Origin: Phycisphaerales bacterium
GTDB taxonomy: Bacteria > Planctomycetota > Phycisphaerae > Phycisphaerales > SM1A02
Reading direction: 5' to 3'
DNA length: 64,000 bases
NCBI GenBank assembly: GCA_009691705.1
Contig: SIAR01000002.1
Span: 1-64,000 of the forward strand
Shown here piece by piece: positions 35,375-45,556 of the stretch. The first letter of the stretch is position 1. Each line of letters begins with the position of its first letter. Made by a program: the position numbers and the translations under genes. The notes beneath the pieces were generated by a model. The model did no database searches, was not told the origin of the DNA, and worked only from the letters and a program-made list of their open reading frames with translations.

Positions 35375-37285
35375 TCATGGCGCACTCCTCGCCGTCCTGG
35401 CGATTGCAGAAGGTCTCGGCCCAGCAGCACGAATCTGATTCAGACGCTGGGCCAACTCCTCAGGGGTTCTGGCAGCGGGGGCGCTCGCCAACTGATGCCG
35501 TCGGCTCAGTCGATCGAGTGCCGTCGCTGCGGTCATCAGTCCAGCGCGCGCATCGACTTCTTGCGCAAAGCGATTCGTGCCCTGCTCAAACAATTCGATC
35601 GCAAGCGCTTTAAGGGACGGGTCAACGAGCTCAGCAAGTAGATCTTGCATCGCGAATGACTTTCCCTCTTCTAGCCATTGAAAGAGCGGTTCATAGATCG
35701 CACGCGCGGCGGGATCTTCGATCGAGGCAGGAAGAATGAATTCCGACAGCGGTGCAGCATCGCCATCATCGGTTGCAATGCGCACGCTGCACGCCGACGG
35801 CCAGGCAAGCAGGATCGAGAGAAGATCGCGCTCGGCGCGTCCTCGTCCGGGACTGCCGATGGTCGATGGGATTACGATGGGAGCCGCTTCCGTCTGACCG
35901 GTTGATTGGGGCGCAATTGCCCGACGACTCGACAGAAGCGCCCGCTCGATTTCGCTGGCCGGAACGCCGCTTGTTTGGGCGATCGAATCGATCACGAATC
36001 GGCGGCGGATGCCATCGAGTGCTCCCAATCCGAGTGAAAGCAACTTTGTGAGCAGCGCTTCGATTGTTCGTTGGCGGGCTGAGAGTCCTGGACGCGCATC
36101 GAGTTCTTTGCGAAAGCCACCCACCATGTGCGCGAGTGCATCTTCGCTCGCGGCGATCGCAGCATCGAACCGTTCACGACCATTGGGTTGCCGCAAGAGT
36201 TCATCTGGATCTAGTTGATCTGGAAGTGTGCAAATCTTTAGATCGACTGGCGCGGCGAAGAACAATTCGAGCGCGCGGTCGGCAGCACGTTGTCCTGCTG
36301 AATCGCCGTCAAAGAGCAAGATGATTGTGTCGCAGAGGCGCTGGAGCACGCGGGCATGTTCACGTGTCAGTGCAGTACCCAGCGTCGCGACGGCATTTTC
36401 AATCCCAGCGCTGTGGCAGGCGATCACATCGGTGTAACCCTCAGTGATGATTGCGGTTCGTGACTGGATGATCGCGCGCTTCGCCAAGTGAATTCCGTAG
36501 AGCGACTTCGACTTATGAAAGAGCGCAGTCTCAGGGCTGTTGAGATACTTGGGTTGATCTTCTGGATCGATTGCCCGCGCTCCGAAGGCGATGCAGCGCC
36601 CCAGTTCATCGGCGATTGGAAAGATGATTCGATTGCGAAAGCCATCGACGACGCCGCCACGACGACGCAAGAGTCCAGCGGCTTCGAATGATGCGCGGAT
36701 GGCCGCATGATCGAGGCGGTCGGCGCCATCCTTTGGCTGATTGGCGATGAGTCGCTCGACGTACTGCGCCAGTGCATCTCCGCTGGCAGGTGCTGCACCA
36801 AGCGAGAATGTCTCAATCGACTTCGCGTCGATGCTGCGATTGCTTAGCGCATCGCGGGCCGCGGCGCCGAGCGCAGAGTCTGCCAACGAACGTTGAAAGA
36901 AACGAACTGCTGCATCATTTGCCCGGCGCAGAGCAGATGGGCTGTCTGGATCGCTGGCGCGCGGGGTATCGCTTGTGCGTCCCTGCAATTCGAATCCAGC
37001 ACGCTGTGCAAGAAACGCCAGCGACTCGGGAAAGTCCATCCTGTGAAAATTGATCATGAAGTCGATCGCGTTGCCGCTCGCGCCACATGAAAAGCAGTTG
37101 TAAAACGCGTTGCTCTTGTGCGTCACCACAGAGAACGAAGGTTTGTGATCTTCGTGAAATGGACAGAGTCCCACATGCTCGCGACCCTTGGGGCGAAGCA
37201 CGACCGACTCGCCGACCAGTGCGACGAGGTCTGTCGATTCGAGAACGCGGTCTCGGTCGGATTGACTTGAACGGTTGGGGATCAT
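35375..37285 (-). CDS. dnaG: DNA primase DnaG
   Basis: 636-residue primase. The CHC2 zinc finger reads [15 protein letters not shown] and [14 protein letters not shown]. The Toprim core has [18 protein letters not shown] and [19 protein letters not shown], then [13 protein letters not shown]. The C-terminal helicase-binding part is divergent. The ATG at 37285 is chosen since the conserved part begins within 20 residues; a longer frame begins in non-conserved sequence. rpoD is the next gene. A 545-nt region upstream contains a promoter and hairpin that may control this operon. Confidence 0.95.
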   Translation of the reverse strand: MIPNRSSQSDRDRVLESTDLVALVGESVVLRPKGREHVGLCPFHEDHKPSFSVVTHKSNAFYNCFSCGASGNAIDFMINFHRMDFPESLAFLAQRAGFELQGRTSDTPRASDPDSPSALRRANDAAVRFFQRSLADSALGAAARDALSNRSIDAKSIETFSLGAAPASGDALAQYVERLIANQPKDGADRLDHAAIRASFEAAGLLRRRGGVVDGFRNRIIFPIADELGRCIAFGARAIDPEDQPKYLNSPETALFHKSKSLYGIHLAKRAIIQSRTAIITEGYTDVIACHSAGIENAVATLGTALTREHARVLQRLCDTIILLFDGDSAGQRAADRALELFFAAPVDLKICTLPDQLDPDELLRQPNGRERFDAAIAASEDALAHMVGGFRKELDARPGLSARQRTIEALLTKLLSLGLGALDGIRRRFVIDSIAQTSGVPASEIERALLSSRRAIAPQSTGQTEAAPIVIPSTIGSPGRGRAERDLLSILLAWPSACSVRIATDDGDAAPLSEFILPASIEDPAARAIYEPLFQWLEEGKSFAMQDLLAELVDPSLKALAIELFEQGTNRFAQEVDARAGLMTAATALDRLSRRHQLASAPAARTPEELAQRLNQIRAAGPRPSAIARTARSAP

Positions 37286-37370
37286 GTTTGACGAAGCCAC
37301 AGTGAAGACAAGCGATAGCAAAACCCTGCCGAAAAACCCTGCAAAAAGATACGAACAACACCAAAGACAA

Positions 37371-37390
37371 GTTCTGAATCCATTCAGAAC
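37371..37390 (-). terminator. Hairpin upstream of dnaG, possible terminator or attenuator
   Basis: GTTCTGAA and TTCAGAAC form a perfect 8-bp stem around a 4-nt loop. On the minus strand it is followed by TTGTCTTTGG, which is T-rich but interrupted. It lies 85 nt before the dnaG start. Confidence 0.45.
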
Positions 37391-37695
37391 TTCCAACGAC
37401 CGAGCTCAAAGTCAGTTCGAAGCATCAGCCGAACCCTCCAAAAGCAAACCCACTCAACTGCCGTGAAGCAGAAGGTGAATTCCCCAAGAGGAGAAGAGTT
37501 GATCCAAGAACTAAACCGCTGGATCCGATCATGAGCCACTTACGATTCAGACTGAGGCGTCACCGAAGCGACGGACCATCCGAATCAATGTCACCGGAAA
37601 TCCGGCCCCACAAGGAGGTGTTTGCTCGAGTCTCGAAATGCCGTTCCTGGCAGATGATAATGACTGCTGAGCCTGAATTCCTTGCGAACTATTCG

Positions 37696-37723
37696 ATTGT
37701 AGCCCGAAAACCGACATGGTCAA
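37696..37723 (-). promoter_or_regulatory. Strong sigma-70-type promoter 400 nt upstream of dnaG
   Basis: On the minus strand TTGACC (37718-37723), 16-nt spacer and TACAAT (37696-37701). This is the best consensus match noticed in the window. It is 110 nt downstream of the rpmB stop and 410 nt upstream of dnaG. Confidence 0.6.
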
Positions 37724-37830
37724 GAAAATTATCTGAAAACAGCGAAATCATTGCCCAGGCGTGGCGCAATGTTGCTAGGACCCGCGCCAGTCGCGAGGTG
37801 CGAGGTGCGAACACGAAACCCGGCAGTTAC

Positions 37831-38106
37831 TTACGACGCGGCGGCAGCAAGTTTTCTGGTGTAGGCGAACTTACGACGAATTGGTTTGACAACCAATCCT
37901 GTGCGAATTGCCCTTGTACTCGCGAGAATTCGCACCGGAGCACCATCAATCAGCGCCTTCACCCGCTGCAAATTCGGCTTGAACTTGCGCTTGGTGATGC
38001 TGGTGGTCTTGATACCAACGCCGCCGAGGTACTTCGCCTTTCCGCGACGAGTAATGCGGTGACCAGTTGCGGTGCGGGCTCCAGTAAAAAAGCAAATGCG
38101 TGGCAT
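37831..38106 (-). CDS. rpmB: Large ribosomal subunit protein bL28
   Basis: 91-residue ribosomal protein. The N-terminus MPRICFFTGARTATGHRI, then SITKRKFKPNLQRVKAL and VRILASTRAIRTGLV are typical of bL28. Only one Cys (Cys5) is present, so this is a zinc-free (C-minus) form. GGAGAG lies 9 nt before the ATG. It is alone after the sulfoxide reductase gene, with a 98-nt gap. Confidence 0.95.
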   Translation of the reverse strand: MPRICFFTGARTATGHRITRRGKAKYLGGVGIKTTSITKRKFKPNLQRVKALIDGAPVRILASTRAIRTGLVVKPIRRKFAYTRKLAAAAS

Positions 38107-38204
38107 AAATATGTTCTCTCCGAGGGGTCGGGGAGGTTACACACAACCCTGAGAAAAAGCAACTAGATGGCGCTCGACTGTGCCCAACTCCAGCTGCGGG
38201 CTTT

Positions 38205-38678
38205 TCAGCCCGAGATGCTCGCAGCGTTGACCACTGTGGTGAGGTCTGCCGCCGATTGCGCCGTGAAGTACCCAATCTGGTGGCTATCGAGGTCGAGCAC
38301 TCCCCACCCGGCTCCCGAACGATCGAGGCACGCAATGACTAGTTCGCTGCGATCCATTGGATCGCAAGCGATGTAACTGCCGCCAAGATCTCGCACATCA
38401 GCGACCACAACGGGGCGCTTCGATGTCAGGCATCCCCCACAGGCGCCATGCATCCCGATGGGACTGCACGCGGGCTTGTCGCGATGGGGTCCAAGAATGA
38501 GCCTTTCATCTTGGCACACTGTGCCAGAATCGAGATAGAAGCCGACCCACGACAAACCGTCATTTGAAAACGTCTCCCAGATCAGATCGACGAGCGCCGA
38601 CATGCGATCGTGACGCGAGACGAATTGACTTGCGATGCCGCGCGCGCCGGCCAGCAGATGCTCGTCGCAGAGTTTCAT
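38205..38678 (-). CDS. msrC: GAF-domain free methionine-(R)-sulfoxide reductase
   Basis: 157-residue GAF-fold enzyme reducing free methionine-R-sulfoxide. WVGFYLDSG and LGPHRDKPACSPIG match the fold. All three functional cysteines of the family are found: Cys71 (KPAC), Cys80 (GACG) and Cys105 (YIACDPMDRSELV). Cys83 is extra. It starts 17 nt after clpX stops and therefore probably belongs to the tig-clpX unit. A small hairpin (38197-38212) overlaps its stop codon but lacks a T run. Confidence 0.87.
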   Translation of the reverse strand: MKLCDEHLLAGARGIASQFVSRHDRMSALVDLIWETFSNDGLSWVGFYLDSGTVCQDERLILGPHRDKPACSPIGMHGACGGCLTSKRPVVVADVRDLGGSYIACDPMDRSELVIACLDRSGAGWGVLDLDSHQIGYFTAQSAADLTTVVNAASISG

Positions 38679-38695
38679 ACGCGCACTCCTGCTCG

Positions 38696-40120
38696 TCAGG
38701 CCGTCTCACGCTTGCGCTGCCGAGAGCGCTCAACCGAAACCGTGCCATCGCGCACCGAGGTTTCATCGATCACGTAGGTGATGTTTGTGTTGTCGAGCTC
38801 TGGCAGTTGGTACATCAAGTCGGTCATCAATTCATCCATGACCGCTCGAAGCGCGCGTGCCCCAGTTTCACGTTGCAACGCGCGGTCAGCGATCGCGTCC
38901 ATCGCACCCGCAGTGAATTCAAGCAGGGTGTTTTCAAGGCGAAAGAGGTGCTGATACTGCTTGACTAGGGCGTTTTTTGGCTCGGTGAGAATCTGAATCA
39001 TCGCGGAGCGGGTGAGGGGGAGCAGCGAACAGAGCACGGGCAGGCGGCCGATGAGTTCTGGAATCAGTCCAAACTCGAGCAGATCTTCGGGCTGAATCTG
39101 CGACAACATCACGCTGTCATCTTCAAGCTTCGTGATTGTTTGGATGCCATCAGTTGAGAAGCCGATGCGCCGCTTGCCCAGGCGGCGTCGCACGATGTCT
39201 TCGATTCCCACAAACGATCCGCCGCAGATGAAGAGGATGTGCGTCGTATCGAGTTGGATGTATTGCTGCTCTGGATGCTTACGCCCTCCCTGCGGGGGAA
39301 CATTAGCAACGGTTCCCTCGAGCATCTTGAGGAGTGACTGCTGCACACCTTCGCCCGAAACGTCGCGGGTGATTGAGATGTTTCCGTTGGTCTTGCCAAT
39401 CTTGTCAATCTCATCGATGTAGATAATGCCGCGCTGCGCAGCTTCGACGTCAAAGTCAGCAGCCTGGAGCAACTTCAGGAGAAGGTTCTCGACATCTTCG
39501 CCGACGTAGCCGGCCTCAGTGAGCGTGGTGGCGTCGCCGATGGCGAAGGGCACATTGAGAATGCGGGCGAGTGTGCGCGCGAGCAGTGTCTTGCCAGTGC
39601 CAGTAGGACCGACAAGCAGCACATTGCTCTTGTCGAGTTCGACGGGGGCGTCTTGGTTGTCGATCTGCGTGAGCCGCTTGTAATGGTTGTGCACGGCGAC
39701 GGCAAGCGACTTCTTCGCGCTGTTTTGATCAATGACGTATTGGTCGAGATACTCCTTGATTTGTCGCGGGGATGGAATCTGCGTGAGGGCGGGCGCGGCA
39801 CCAGTCACCCGGCGCTTCTCTTGTTTGAAAATATTCTGGCAGAGGTCTGTGCAGTTGGCGCAGACGTAAACATCGTTTGGTCCTTCAACCATAGGACCGA
39901 CTTCGCGGCTGGTCTTCCCGCAGAAACTGCAGGTCGTCACCTTTCGGCCACGAAAACCACCATCGCCACCGTCGCCGCCGCCACTCTCTGCGCCTGATCC
40001 GCCTCCGCTTTTTGGACCGCTCGGTCCCGTCGCATTGCCTTCGCGCGGTCCACCCCGTCGGCCACCGCCGCCCGAAGAAGCTGCATTGAGAATCGATAGT
40101 TCGGTTCGCTGTGTTTTCAT
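38696..40120 (-). CDS. clpX: ATP-dependent Clp protease ATP-binding subunit ClpX
   Basis: 474-residue AAA+ unfoldase. A Gly-rich, probably disordered N-terminal extension (about 10-50) precedes the zinc-binding domain ([22 protein letters not shown]). The AAA+ core has [31 protein letters not shown] and [15 protein letters not shown]. An IGF loop (KRRIGFSTD), needed to dock on ClpP, is intact although no clpP is adjacent. The ATG at 40120 is preferred over an upstream TTG. The gene follows the small SHOCT-like gene by 2 nt. Confidence 0.96.
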   Translation of the reverse strand: MKTQRTELSILNAASSGGGGRRGGPREGNATGPSGPKSGGGSGAESGGGDGGDGGFRGRKVTTCSFCGKTSREVGPMVEGPNDVYVCANCTDLCQNIFKQEKRRVTGAAPALTQIPSPRQIKEYLDQYVIDQNSAKKSLAVAVHNHYKRLTQIDNQDAPVELDKSNVLLVGPTGTGKTLLARTLARILNVPFAIGDATTLTEAGYVGEDVENLLLKLLQAADFDVEAAQRGIIYIDEIDKIGKTNGNISITRDVSGEGVQQSLLKMLEGTVANVPPQGGRKHPEQQYIQLDTTHILFICGGSFVGIEDIVRRRLGKRRIGFSTDGIQTITKLEDDSVMLSQIQPEDLLEFGLIPELIGRLPVLCSLLPLTRSAMIQILTEPKNALVKQYQHLFRLENTLLEFTAGAMDAIADRALQRETGARALRAVMDELMTDLMYQLPELDNTNITYVIDETSVRDGTVSVERSRQRKRETA

Positions 40121-40122
40121 GT

Positions 40123-40476
40123 TCAAGTGTTCTTCTTGCGAGTGTACTTCGTCTCACCCTTCGAACCTGCGCTCATTCTCTCTTTCACGTGAGCAACCAT
40201 CGCATCTCGTGCCGCGTGAAACTCTCCATCGGTGAGATCACCCGCCGCGTGCATATCACGAAGATCGGAGAGGGAAAAACCGACGCTCGTATCTTCGGAT
40301 CGTCGCAGCCATCGTCGCACCACCACAAGTCCCCCGATCCCAACAATCACGATGCAAACCAAGACAGCGAGCAGCCGCAGCACAGCCGCGCCCTTGTCAC
40401 CGACATCCGATGGCGATGGGGGATCGACCGCTTGGCAGAGTGCGAGATGGATGATGGAAGCGCTGAGGCTTGCCAC
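40123..40476 (-). CDS. Small single-pass membrane protein with SHOCT-like C-terminus
   Basis: 117 residues between tig and clpX, the place usually taken by clpP. One membrane helix lies at about 33-53 ([20 protein letters not shown]), preceded by a hydrophobic N-terminus that may be a second anchor. A SHOCT-like helical motif follows ([18 protein letters not shown]) and a basic tail. GTG at 40476 with AAGAG 9 nt upstream is the likely start; TTG at 40485 is possible. It is packed between neighbours (6 nt and 2 nt), so it is co-translated with a protein-quality-control operon. The role is unknown. Confidence 0.75.
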   Translation of the reverse strand: MASLSASIIHLALCQAVDPPSPSDVGDKGAAVLRLLAVLVCIVIVGIGGLVVVRRWLRRSEDTSVGFSLSDLRDMHAAGDLTDGEFHAARDAMVAHVKERMSAGSKGETKYTRKKNT

Positions 40477-40481
40477 GCAGA

Positions 40482-41921
40482 TCAACTCTTGGCGTTGCCT
40501 TTGGCAGGTTTCTTCGCGGTCGTGGCGCCGCCGAGCGTCTTGCCTTCTGCCTTCACTTTCGCTTCGTCGTTCCACTCTTGGGCGGGAATATCGCTGATCA
40601 CGGCCTTGGAAATCACCCGGTCGGCTGCCTTGTGTTCGCGCACTTGCAGCGCAATCTCGCTGACGCGGTTGTTCTTCTCGAGTTCTGCGCGCATCGCATC
40701 GGGACGCATCCCGCGGCTTCGTGCGATTGCTGCGATGCGCCCGTTGACTTCGCCTTCAGTCGCTTCGACGCCGAGTGTTTCAGCGAGTTTGGCGAGAATA
40801 AAGAAGAGTTTCAGTTTGCGACGCGTTTCGTCTGTGCTTGCTGCCCGAGTCTCGGCCAATCGTGCTTCGACGCGGTCAGCTTCGACCCCTCGGTAGAGCA
40901 TTTCGAGCCGCTGCCGTTCGAGTTCGCGTCCGACTTGGGCCTCTGAAAGGCGCGCCGGAAGTTCAAAATCGACCTTCGCTGCCAGTTGTTCAAACACTTG
41001 ATCACGAAGCGCGCTGCGTTGTTCGTCATCGCGGCGGCGTTCGAGCACACCCTTGATGTTCTCGTTAAGCAAGTCGATCGTCTCCATCCCGATCTTGGAT
41101 GCGATCTCGTCGCGCGTTGCAGGAACGATGCGCTCTGCTGCCGTGATGGTGTACTGCACGTCGAGTGGCTTGCCGCGAACTTCGACGATCTCGTGACTCT
41201 CAGGTCCGATCATCTGAATCATCGCAACGTCGCCGACTTTTTTCCCGAGCAGAATCTTGTCGAGCCCATCGACGAGCAGTCCAAGGAATGGTCCCTTGCC
41301 TGCATCGGCCTCTGCAGGGACTACTGCGAGTGCGCTCTCGGTCTCGAAGAATGCTTTCTCTTCGCCAACGAGCCGCACAACTGCTTTGCCGACCATCCGG
41401 TCGAGGGGTTCGAATGGTCCTTCAATTTGGGCGGGAACGCCGAGTCGGTAGGAGAGCCGTTCGATCTCTTCTTCGACATGCTTTGGTTCAATCTCAAGCA
41501 TTGGACGGCGCAAAGCGATTCCTTCCCAGACAGGAATCTCGAACTCTGGCATCACTTCTACTTCAACCGACATGAAAAAATCTTTGCCGATCGCAAACTC
41601 TGGTTCAGCCGTTCCTGCCGCAACCTCGGGCTGGCCGATCGGACGAATCTTGTTGCTCTCGAGCGCCTCTTGGTATGCCTGCGCGACCAGCCGCTGGCGC
41701 GCTTCTTGCAGAAGTTCAGCCCCGAATCGCTTCTCGAGCAATCCGCGTGGGGCGTGCCCCTTGCGAAATCCTGGCAGCACTGCATCCGCTCGCAGTCCAG
41801 CGAAAGCACTCTCAATTTGCTGCGAGACTTTCGCGGCGGGAATCGAAATGTCAATGCGCTTCAGTGCGGGTCCAGCGTCTGAGACTTTGATGGTGTTTTC
41901 AACGGTTGTTGCAGTGCTCAT
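40482..41921 (-). CDS. tig: Trigger factor
   Basis: 479-residue ribosome-associated chaperone. The N-terminal ribosome-binding domain contains VLPGFRKGHAPRGLLEKRFG. The PPIase-like (FKBP) domain (about 155-250) and a long helical C-terminal domain follow, then a Lys/Ala tail. It is somewhat longer than E. coli Tig (432). TATACT at 41951-41956 on the minus strand is a plausible -10 about 30 nt upstream. It is the first gene of tig, SHOCT protein, clpX, msrC. Confidence 0.95.
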   Translation of the reverse strand: MSTATTVENTIKVSDAGPALKRIDISIPAAKVSQQIESAFAGLRADAVLPGFRKGHAPRGLLEKRFGAELLQEARQRLVAQAYQEALESNKIRPIGQPEVAAGTAEPEFAIGKDFFMSVEVEVMPEFEIPVWEGIALRRPMLEIEPKHVEEEIERLSYRLGVPAQIEGPFEPLDRMVGKAVVRLVGEEKAFFETESALAVVPAEADAGKGPFLGLLVDGLDKILLGKKVGDVAMIQMIGPESHEIVEVRGKPLDVQYTITAAERIVPATRDEIASKIGMETIDLLNENIKGVLERRRDDEQRSALRDQVFEQLAAKVDFELPARLSEAQVGRELERQRLEMLYRGVEADRVEARLAETRAASTDETRRKLKLFFILAKLAETLGVEATEGEVNGRIAAIARSRGMRPDAMRAELEKNNRVSEIALQVREHKAADRVISKAVISDIPAQEWNDEAKVKAEGKTLGGATTAKKPAKGNAKS

Positions 41922-41962
41922 GGGCTTCTTTCAATTGGGGTGAGTCGTTGAGTATAAAGAAA

Positions 41963-41990
41963 GACCCCAGTTTCGCACTAGGGTCTGGGG
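41963..41990 (-). terminator. Terminator-like hairpin between glnN and tig
   Basis: CCCCAG (41965-41970) pairs with CTGGGG (41985-41990); an alternative stem AGACCC/GGGTCT (41963-41968, 41981-41986) overlaps it. On the minus strand TCTTTCTTT follows, so it can end the glnN transcript just before the tig promoter. Confidence 0.55.
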
Positions 41991-42018
41991 ATTTTCCTAG
42001 CGCCTAGTCGCAAACGTG

Positions 42019-44184
42019 TCAGCGCACCAAAAGCATGGTTGCGTAGTCGGGGAGGGGCCAAAGATCGGATGGCACGACGCGTTCGAGAGCGTCGCAACAG
42101 GTCCGCACCTTGTCCATCGCAGGAACGACCAGATTGCGGAAGTGGTGCACTCTGCCCACGGTGTTGGCCACATCTTTGGCGGTCGCAGTTGCCAACTCTT
42201 CGGCCGAAGTTCGCAACATCGCGACTTGTTTTACAAGGCTTCGAAGCGCTGCTTCACTCTCAGGGCATGGGACGCCAGCGTGCTGAGTGCTCGCGACGAC
42301 ATCGGCGAGTTCACCCTGCGCACGCAGTGCTGCTGGGAGAATCTGCGTCGCAACCATTTGGGTCAGCGTTCGACCTTCGATCTGAACGATCTTGCAGTAC
42401 TGCTCCATCTGAATCTCCCAGCGCGCGTGCAGTTCACGCTGCGAGAGAACTCCGTATGCCGCGAAGAGTTTTTCAGCCTTCTTGGTGGCGAGCGCTGGCA
42501 GCGCATCGGCGGTCGTTGGGAAATTTGGCAGACCGCGCTTGGCTGCCTCTGCGTGCCACTCTGCGCTGTAGCCGTTGCCGTCGAAACAGACGCGACGATG
42601 GGTCGCCACGAGATCTTTCAGCAACGCGCGCACGGTCGCCTCGAGCTTTGCAGGTGTTGGATTCTTTCCTGCTCTCTTCTCGAGTTCGCTCGCAATGACG
42701 TCGAGACTCTCGGCAACAATGGTGTTGAGCACGGTGTTCGGCCAGGCGACTGATTGCGAAGAACCAACGGCACGAAACTCAAACTTGTTTCCGGTAAAGG
42801 CAAATGGACTCGTGCGATTGCGATCGCTCGAGTGGCGGGGGATCTGTGGCAGGGTGCGCGCACCGAGATCCATCGCCGCTGCGGCCGAGCCACCCTTTGA
42901 AGAATTTTTCGACTCTCCGCGTTCAAGTTGGTCCAAGATTCCTGTCAACATTTCACCGAGATAGATCGACATGATCGCTGGCGGCGCTTCGTTGGCTCCG
43001 AGTCGATGATCATTGTGGGCGCTCGCAATCGAGGCGCGAAGCAGATCCGCATGCAAGTCGATCGCGCGGATGACGGCCGCCAGAAAGAGCAAGAACTGCA
43101 TGTTCGAGTGGGTGTCGTCGCGCGGATCGAGCAGGTTGACGCCAGTGTTTGTCGAGAGCGACCAGTTGTTGTGCTTGCCCGATCCATTCACTCCGGCGAA
43201 GGGCTTTTCGTGCAGCAAACACTCGAAACCATGTCGATGTGCCACCGACCGCAAGATGTGCATCGTTGTCATCTGATGATCGACGGCGACGTTCGAGATT
43301 TCAAATGTTGGAGCGAGTTCGTACTGTCCTGGAGCGACTTCGTTGTGGCGCGTTTTCACTGGAATACCCAGCTCGAATAGGCGCTGCTCGCACTCGGTCA
43401 TGTAGGCGAGCACCGCTTGCGGAATCGCGCCGAAGTAGTGATCTTCAAGTTGCTGTCCCTTTGGTGGGGCAGTCCCAATCAACGTTCGTCCGCACACGAC
43501 GAGATCGAGGCGTTCGAGAAAAAGATCGCGGTCGATCAGGAAGTACTCCTGCTCGCATCCGAGTGTCGCAACGACGTAGGCCGTCTTTTGATCGCCAAGG
43601 AATCGCACGATTCGAAGGGCGTGCTTCGTGACCGCTTCAATCGAGCGAAGAAGCGGGGTCTTTTTGTCCAGAGCTTCGCCGGTCCATGAAACAAAGGCGG
43701 TTGGAATGCAAAGGGTCATCTGGCCATCTTGGCCACGCAAGAGAAAGACTGGGCTTGTGGCATCCCATGCCGTGTAGCCGCGCGCTTCGTATGTGTCGCG
43801 AATTCCCCCCGAAGGAAAGCTCGACGCATCAGGCTCGCCCTGAATCAGCGCATCACCAGAGAACTTCTCAAGCGCACCGCCATCGCCAGTGGGAGAGAGA
43901 AATGCATCGTGCTTTTCAGCGGTGAGACCAGTGAGTGGCTGAAACCAGTGGCAGTAATGAGTCGCGCCATGTTCAATCGCCCACTCTTTGATTGCCGCAG
44001 CGACCGTGTTGGCGATCGAAGGATCTAGCGCCAATCCTCGGTCCATCGTCTGTTGCAAGTTCATAAACACATCCGGCGGAAGCCGTTTGAGCATGACGTC
44101 GCCGCTAAAGGTGAGCGATCCAAAGTAATCAGAAGCGCGGGTTGGCATTTCAGAGTCCATGGGAAGGGTGTATGGATGTGGCAT
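42019..44184 (-). CDS. glnN: Type III glutamine synthetase (GlnN)
   Basis: 721-residue glutamine synthetase of the large type III class, assimilating ammonium into glutamate. The N-terminal GSIII block has [46 protein letters not shown] and AWDATSPVF follow. The catalytic region has [33 protein letters not shown] and a characteristic GSIII C-terminal helical region. In-frame ATGs at 44160 and 44148 are alternative starts; none has a clear Shine-Dalgarno sequence. A single-gene unit is bounded by a hairpin downstream. Confidence 0.95.
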   Translation of the reverse strand: MPHPYTLPMDSEMPTRASDYFGSLTFSGDVMLKRLPPDVFMNLQQTMDRGLALDPSIANTVAAAIKEWAIEHGATHYCHWFQPLTGLTAEKHDAFLSPTGDGGALEKFSGDALIQGEPDASSFPSGGIRDTYEARGYTAWDATSPVFLLRGQDGQMTLCIPTAFVSWTGEALDKKTPLLRSIEAVTKHALRIVRFLGDQKTAYVVATLGCEQEYFLIDRDLFLERLDLVVCGRTLIGTAPPKGQQLEDHYFGAIPQAVLAYMTECEQRLFELGIPVKTRHNEVAPGQYELAPTFEISNVAVDHQMTTMHILRSVAHRHGFECLLHEKPFAGVNGSGKHNNWSLSTNTGVNLLDPRDDTHSNMQFLLFLAAVIRAIDLHADLLRASIASAHNDHRLGANEAPPAIMSIYLGEMLTGILDQLERGESKNSSKGGSAAAAMDLGARTLPQIPRHSSDRNRTSPFAFTGNKFEFRAVGSSQSVAWPNTVLNTIVAESLDVIASELEKRAGKNPTPAKLEATVRALLKDLVATHRRVCFDGNGYSAEWHAEAAKRGLPNFPTTADALPALATKKAEKLFAAYGVLSQRELHARWEIQMEQYCKIVQIEGRTLTQMVATQILPAALRAQGELADVVASTQHAGVPCPESEAALRSLVKQVAMLRTSAEELATATAKDVANTVGRVHHFRNLVVPAMDKVRTCCDALERVVPSDLWPLPDYATMLLVR

Positions 44185-44241
44185 TGTTGAGCATGATCGG
44201 AGATTCGGCTACGAATCGCAAGGGGGGAAGTTCGCGGGATT

Positions 44242-45345
44242 TCAGTTGATATTTGTCGGGCGGCGGTGGGCTGCGAAGAGTGACGGCGCGAGCCAGCCTC
44301 GGCGCCAGAAGACCACCAGCAAGACCAGTGCCACGAGCAGCATCACCCCCAATGTCATGGCATAGCCGAAACGCCAGTTCAGTTCTGGCATGAATTCGAA
44401 GTTCATGCCATAAACACCGGCGATGAACGTGATCGGGATGAAGATGGTCGCGATCATGGTGAGGAACTTGGTGACCTCGCCGAGGCGGGCGTTGGCGATG
44501 GCGATGGCGAGTTCCATCAAGTCCGATGCGCGCATGCGGTCTGAGTCGAGCATGTCGATCAGTCGCATGACATGATCGAGGGCGTTGCGCAGGAAAATGC
44601 GGTGCTCGAGATCAAACCAACTCTCCATGGTGATGAGGGCGGTGAGCGCATCGCGCATCGGCCAGAGAGCCTGGCGCACCCGAGCGAGTTCGTGCTTGGC
44701 ATCGCGGATGGCGAACATATCCGCTGCGCCTTGACTGGCAACGACCGCGTCCTCGATTGCATCAACGCGTTCACCGAGTCCATTCACGAGCGGGAAGTAG
44801 TAATCGATGACCGAGTCGATGATCGTGAAGGCGAGGAATGCAGATCCTCGCTCTCGCAGTAGACCCTCATTGGCTCTGATTCGGCCTCGAACATGATCGA
44901 GGCAATCGGCGCCGTCCGCTTTCTGCTGAATGGTGATGACAAAGTTTGCCCCGATGAAAATCGCGAGTTGTTCGGTGTCAAATGGTCCTAGTGCTGTCAA
45001 CGGCATCGGGATGACGATGAAGAGAACCGCCGCAAATGGTTCGACTTTCGCGCGCCGCGTGGGATGCAACACATCTTCGAGCGCGAGGGGATGTAATCTA
45101 TAAATGGCTCCCAGCGCGCGCAGCGTTGCGGCGTCGGGGGTTCCGTCAAAGTTCAGCCAGAGCATCGGAAGGTTTTCTCGAAGCGTGACGCTCTCTTGAA
45201 CCGACTTAGGAGTGTGCTCGACAACTCGGTCTGAGCCGAAGGCGAACATCGACATTCGGTAGGGTGTTGCTGGGGAGATCTGCTCGATCGCTCCTGGCAC
45301 CGCACCAACGGGATGAATGCGGCTGCGTGGTCTGCGGCGTGTCAT
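44242..45345 (-). CDS. corA: CorA family magnesium/cobalt transporter
   Basis: 367-residue divalent-cation channel. A cytoplasmic alpha/beta and helical domain leads to two C-terminal membrane helices. The pore signature reads AGVYGMNFEFMPELNW (YGMN then acidic loop with Glu). HPLALEDVLHPTRRAKVE near residue 80 is also conserved. ATG at 45345 lacks a ribosome-binding site but is preceded by TAAACT at exactly 6 nt. The N-terminus extends about 50 residues beyond the domain and may be disordered. Confidence 0.92.
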   Translation of the reverse strand: MTRRRPRSRIHPVGAVPGAIEQISPATPYRMSMFAFGSDRVVEHTPKSVQESVTLRENLPMLWLNFDGTPDAATLRALGAIYRLHPLALEDVLHPTRRAKVEPFAAVLFIVIPMPLTALGPFDTEQLAIFIGANFVITIQQKADGADCLDHVRGRIRANEGLLRERGSAFLAFTIIDSVIDYYFPLVNGLGERVDAIEDAVVASQGAADMFAIRDAKHELARVRQALWPMRDALTALITMESWFDLEHRIFLRNALDHVMRLIDMLDSDRMRASDLMELAIAIANARLGEVTKFLTMIATIFIPITFIAGVYGMNFEFMPELNWRFGYAMTLGVMLLVALVLLVVFWRRGWLAPSLFAAHRRPTNIN

Positions 45346-45351
45346 GGGGAG

Positions 45352-45357
45352 AGTTTA
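45352..45357 (-). promoter_or_regulatory. Putative -10 element of corA (leaderless geometry)
   Basis: TAAACT on the minus strand stands 6 nt before the corA ATG; no Shine-Dalgarno sequence is present. No good -35 was found at the standard distance. Confidence 0.35.
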
Positions 45358-45556
45358 CTCGCCGAAAGTGCAAAACTCTACGGACGACTCGCGAGAGATG
45401 GATCATGAATGCCCCAGTCGTTCAACCACCATTGCGGCCAGCACTGGTTGGCGAGCGCCGTGCATCATCTGCTGCGCGGCAGTTAGAACTGGCGATTTGA
45501 GCCTCCTGCTAGATTTCACGACCCGCTCGCCCGCACTCGGAAGGATTGCCGCACCT

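Larger units (their letters stand above)
37286..37830 (-). other. 545-nt gene-free region: candidate small RNA or long dnaG leader
   Basis: No convincing protein gene lies here on either strand. On the minus strand a good promoter (37696-37723) would start RNA near 37689. A hairpin with a following T-rich stretch at 37371-37390 would end it, giving about 315-320 nt. Short stems such as CCGGATTTCCGG occur within. Nearer dnaG there is a short direct repeat containing GGCAGGGTTTT. The sequence does not show the hallmarks of tmRNA, RNase P RNA or SRP RNA that I looked for. Confidence 0.4.

Noticed and set aside
37441-37531. Minus-strand 35-codon hydrophobic open frame in the dnaG leader
   Set aside because: No ribosome-binding site of quality and no recognisable similarity; probably chance.
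37531-38166. Plus-strand frame of 211 codons covering rpmB
   Set aside because: The opposite strand encodes bL28 exactly; the rest covers the dnaG leader region and shows no domain.
38197-38212. Hairpin CGGGCT/AGCCCG as an rho-independent terminator
   Set aside because: It overlaps the msrC stop codon and lacks a T-run on either strand.
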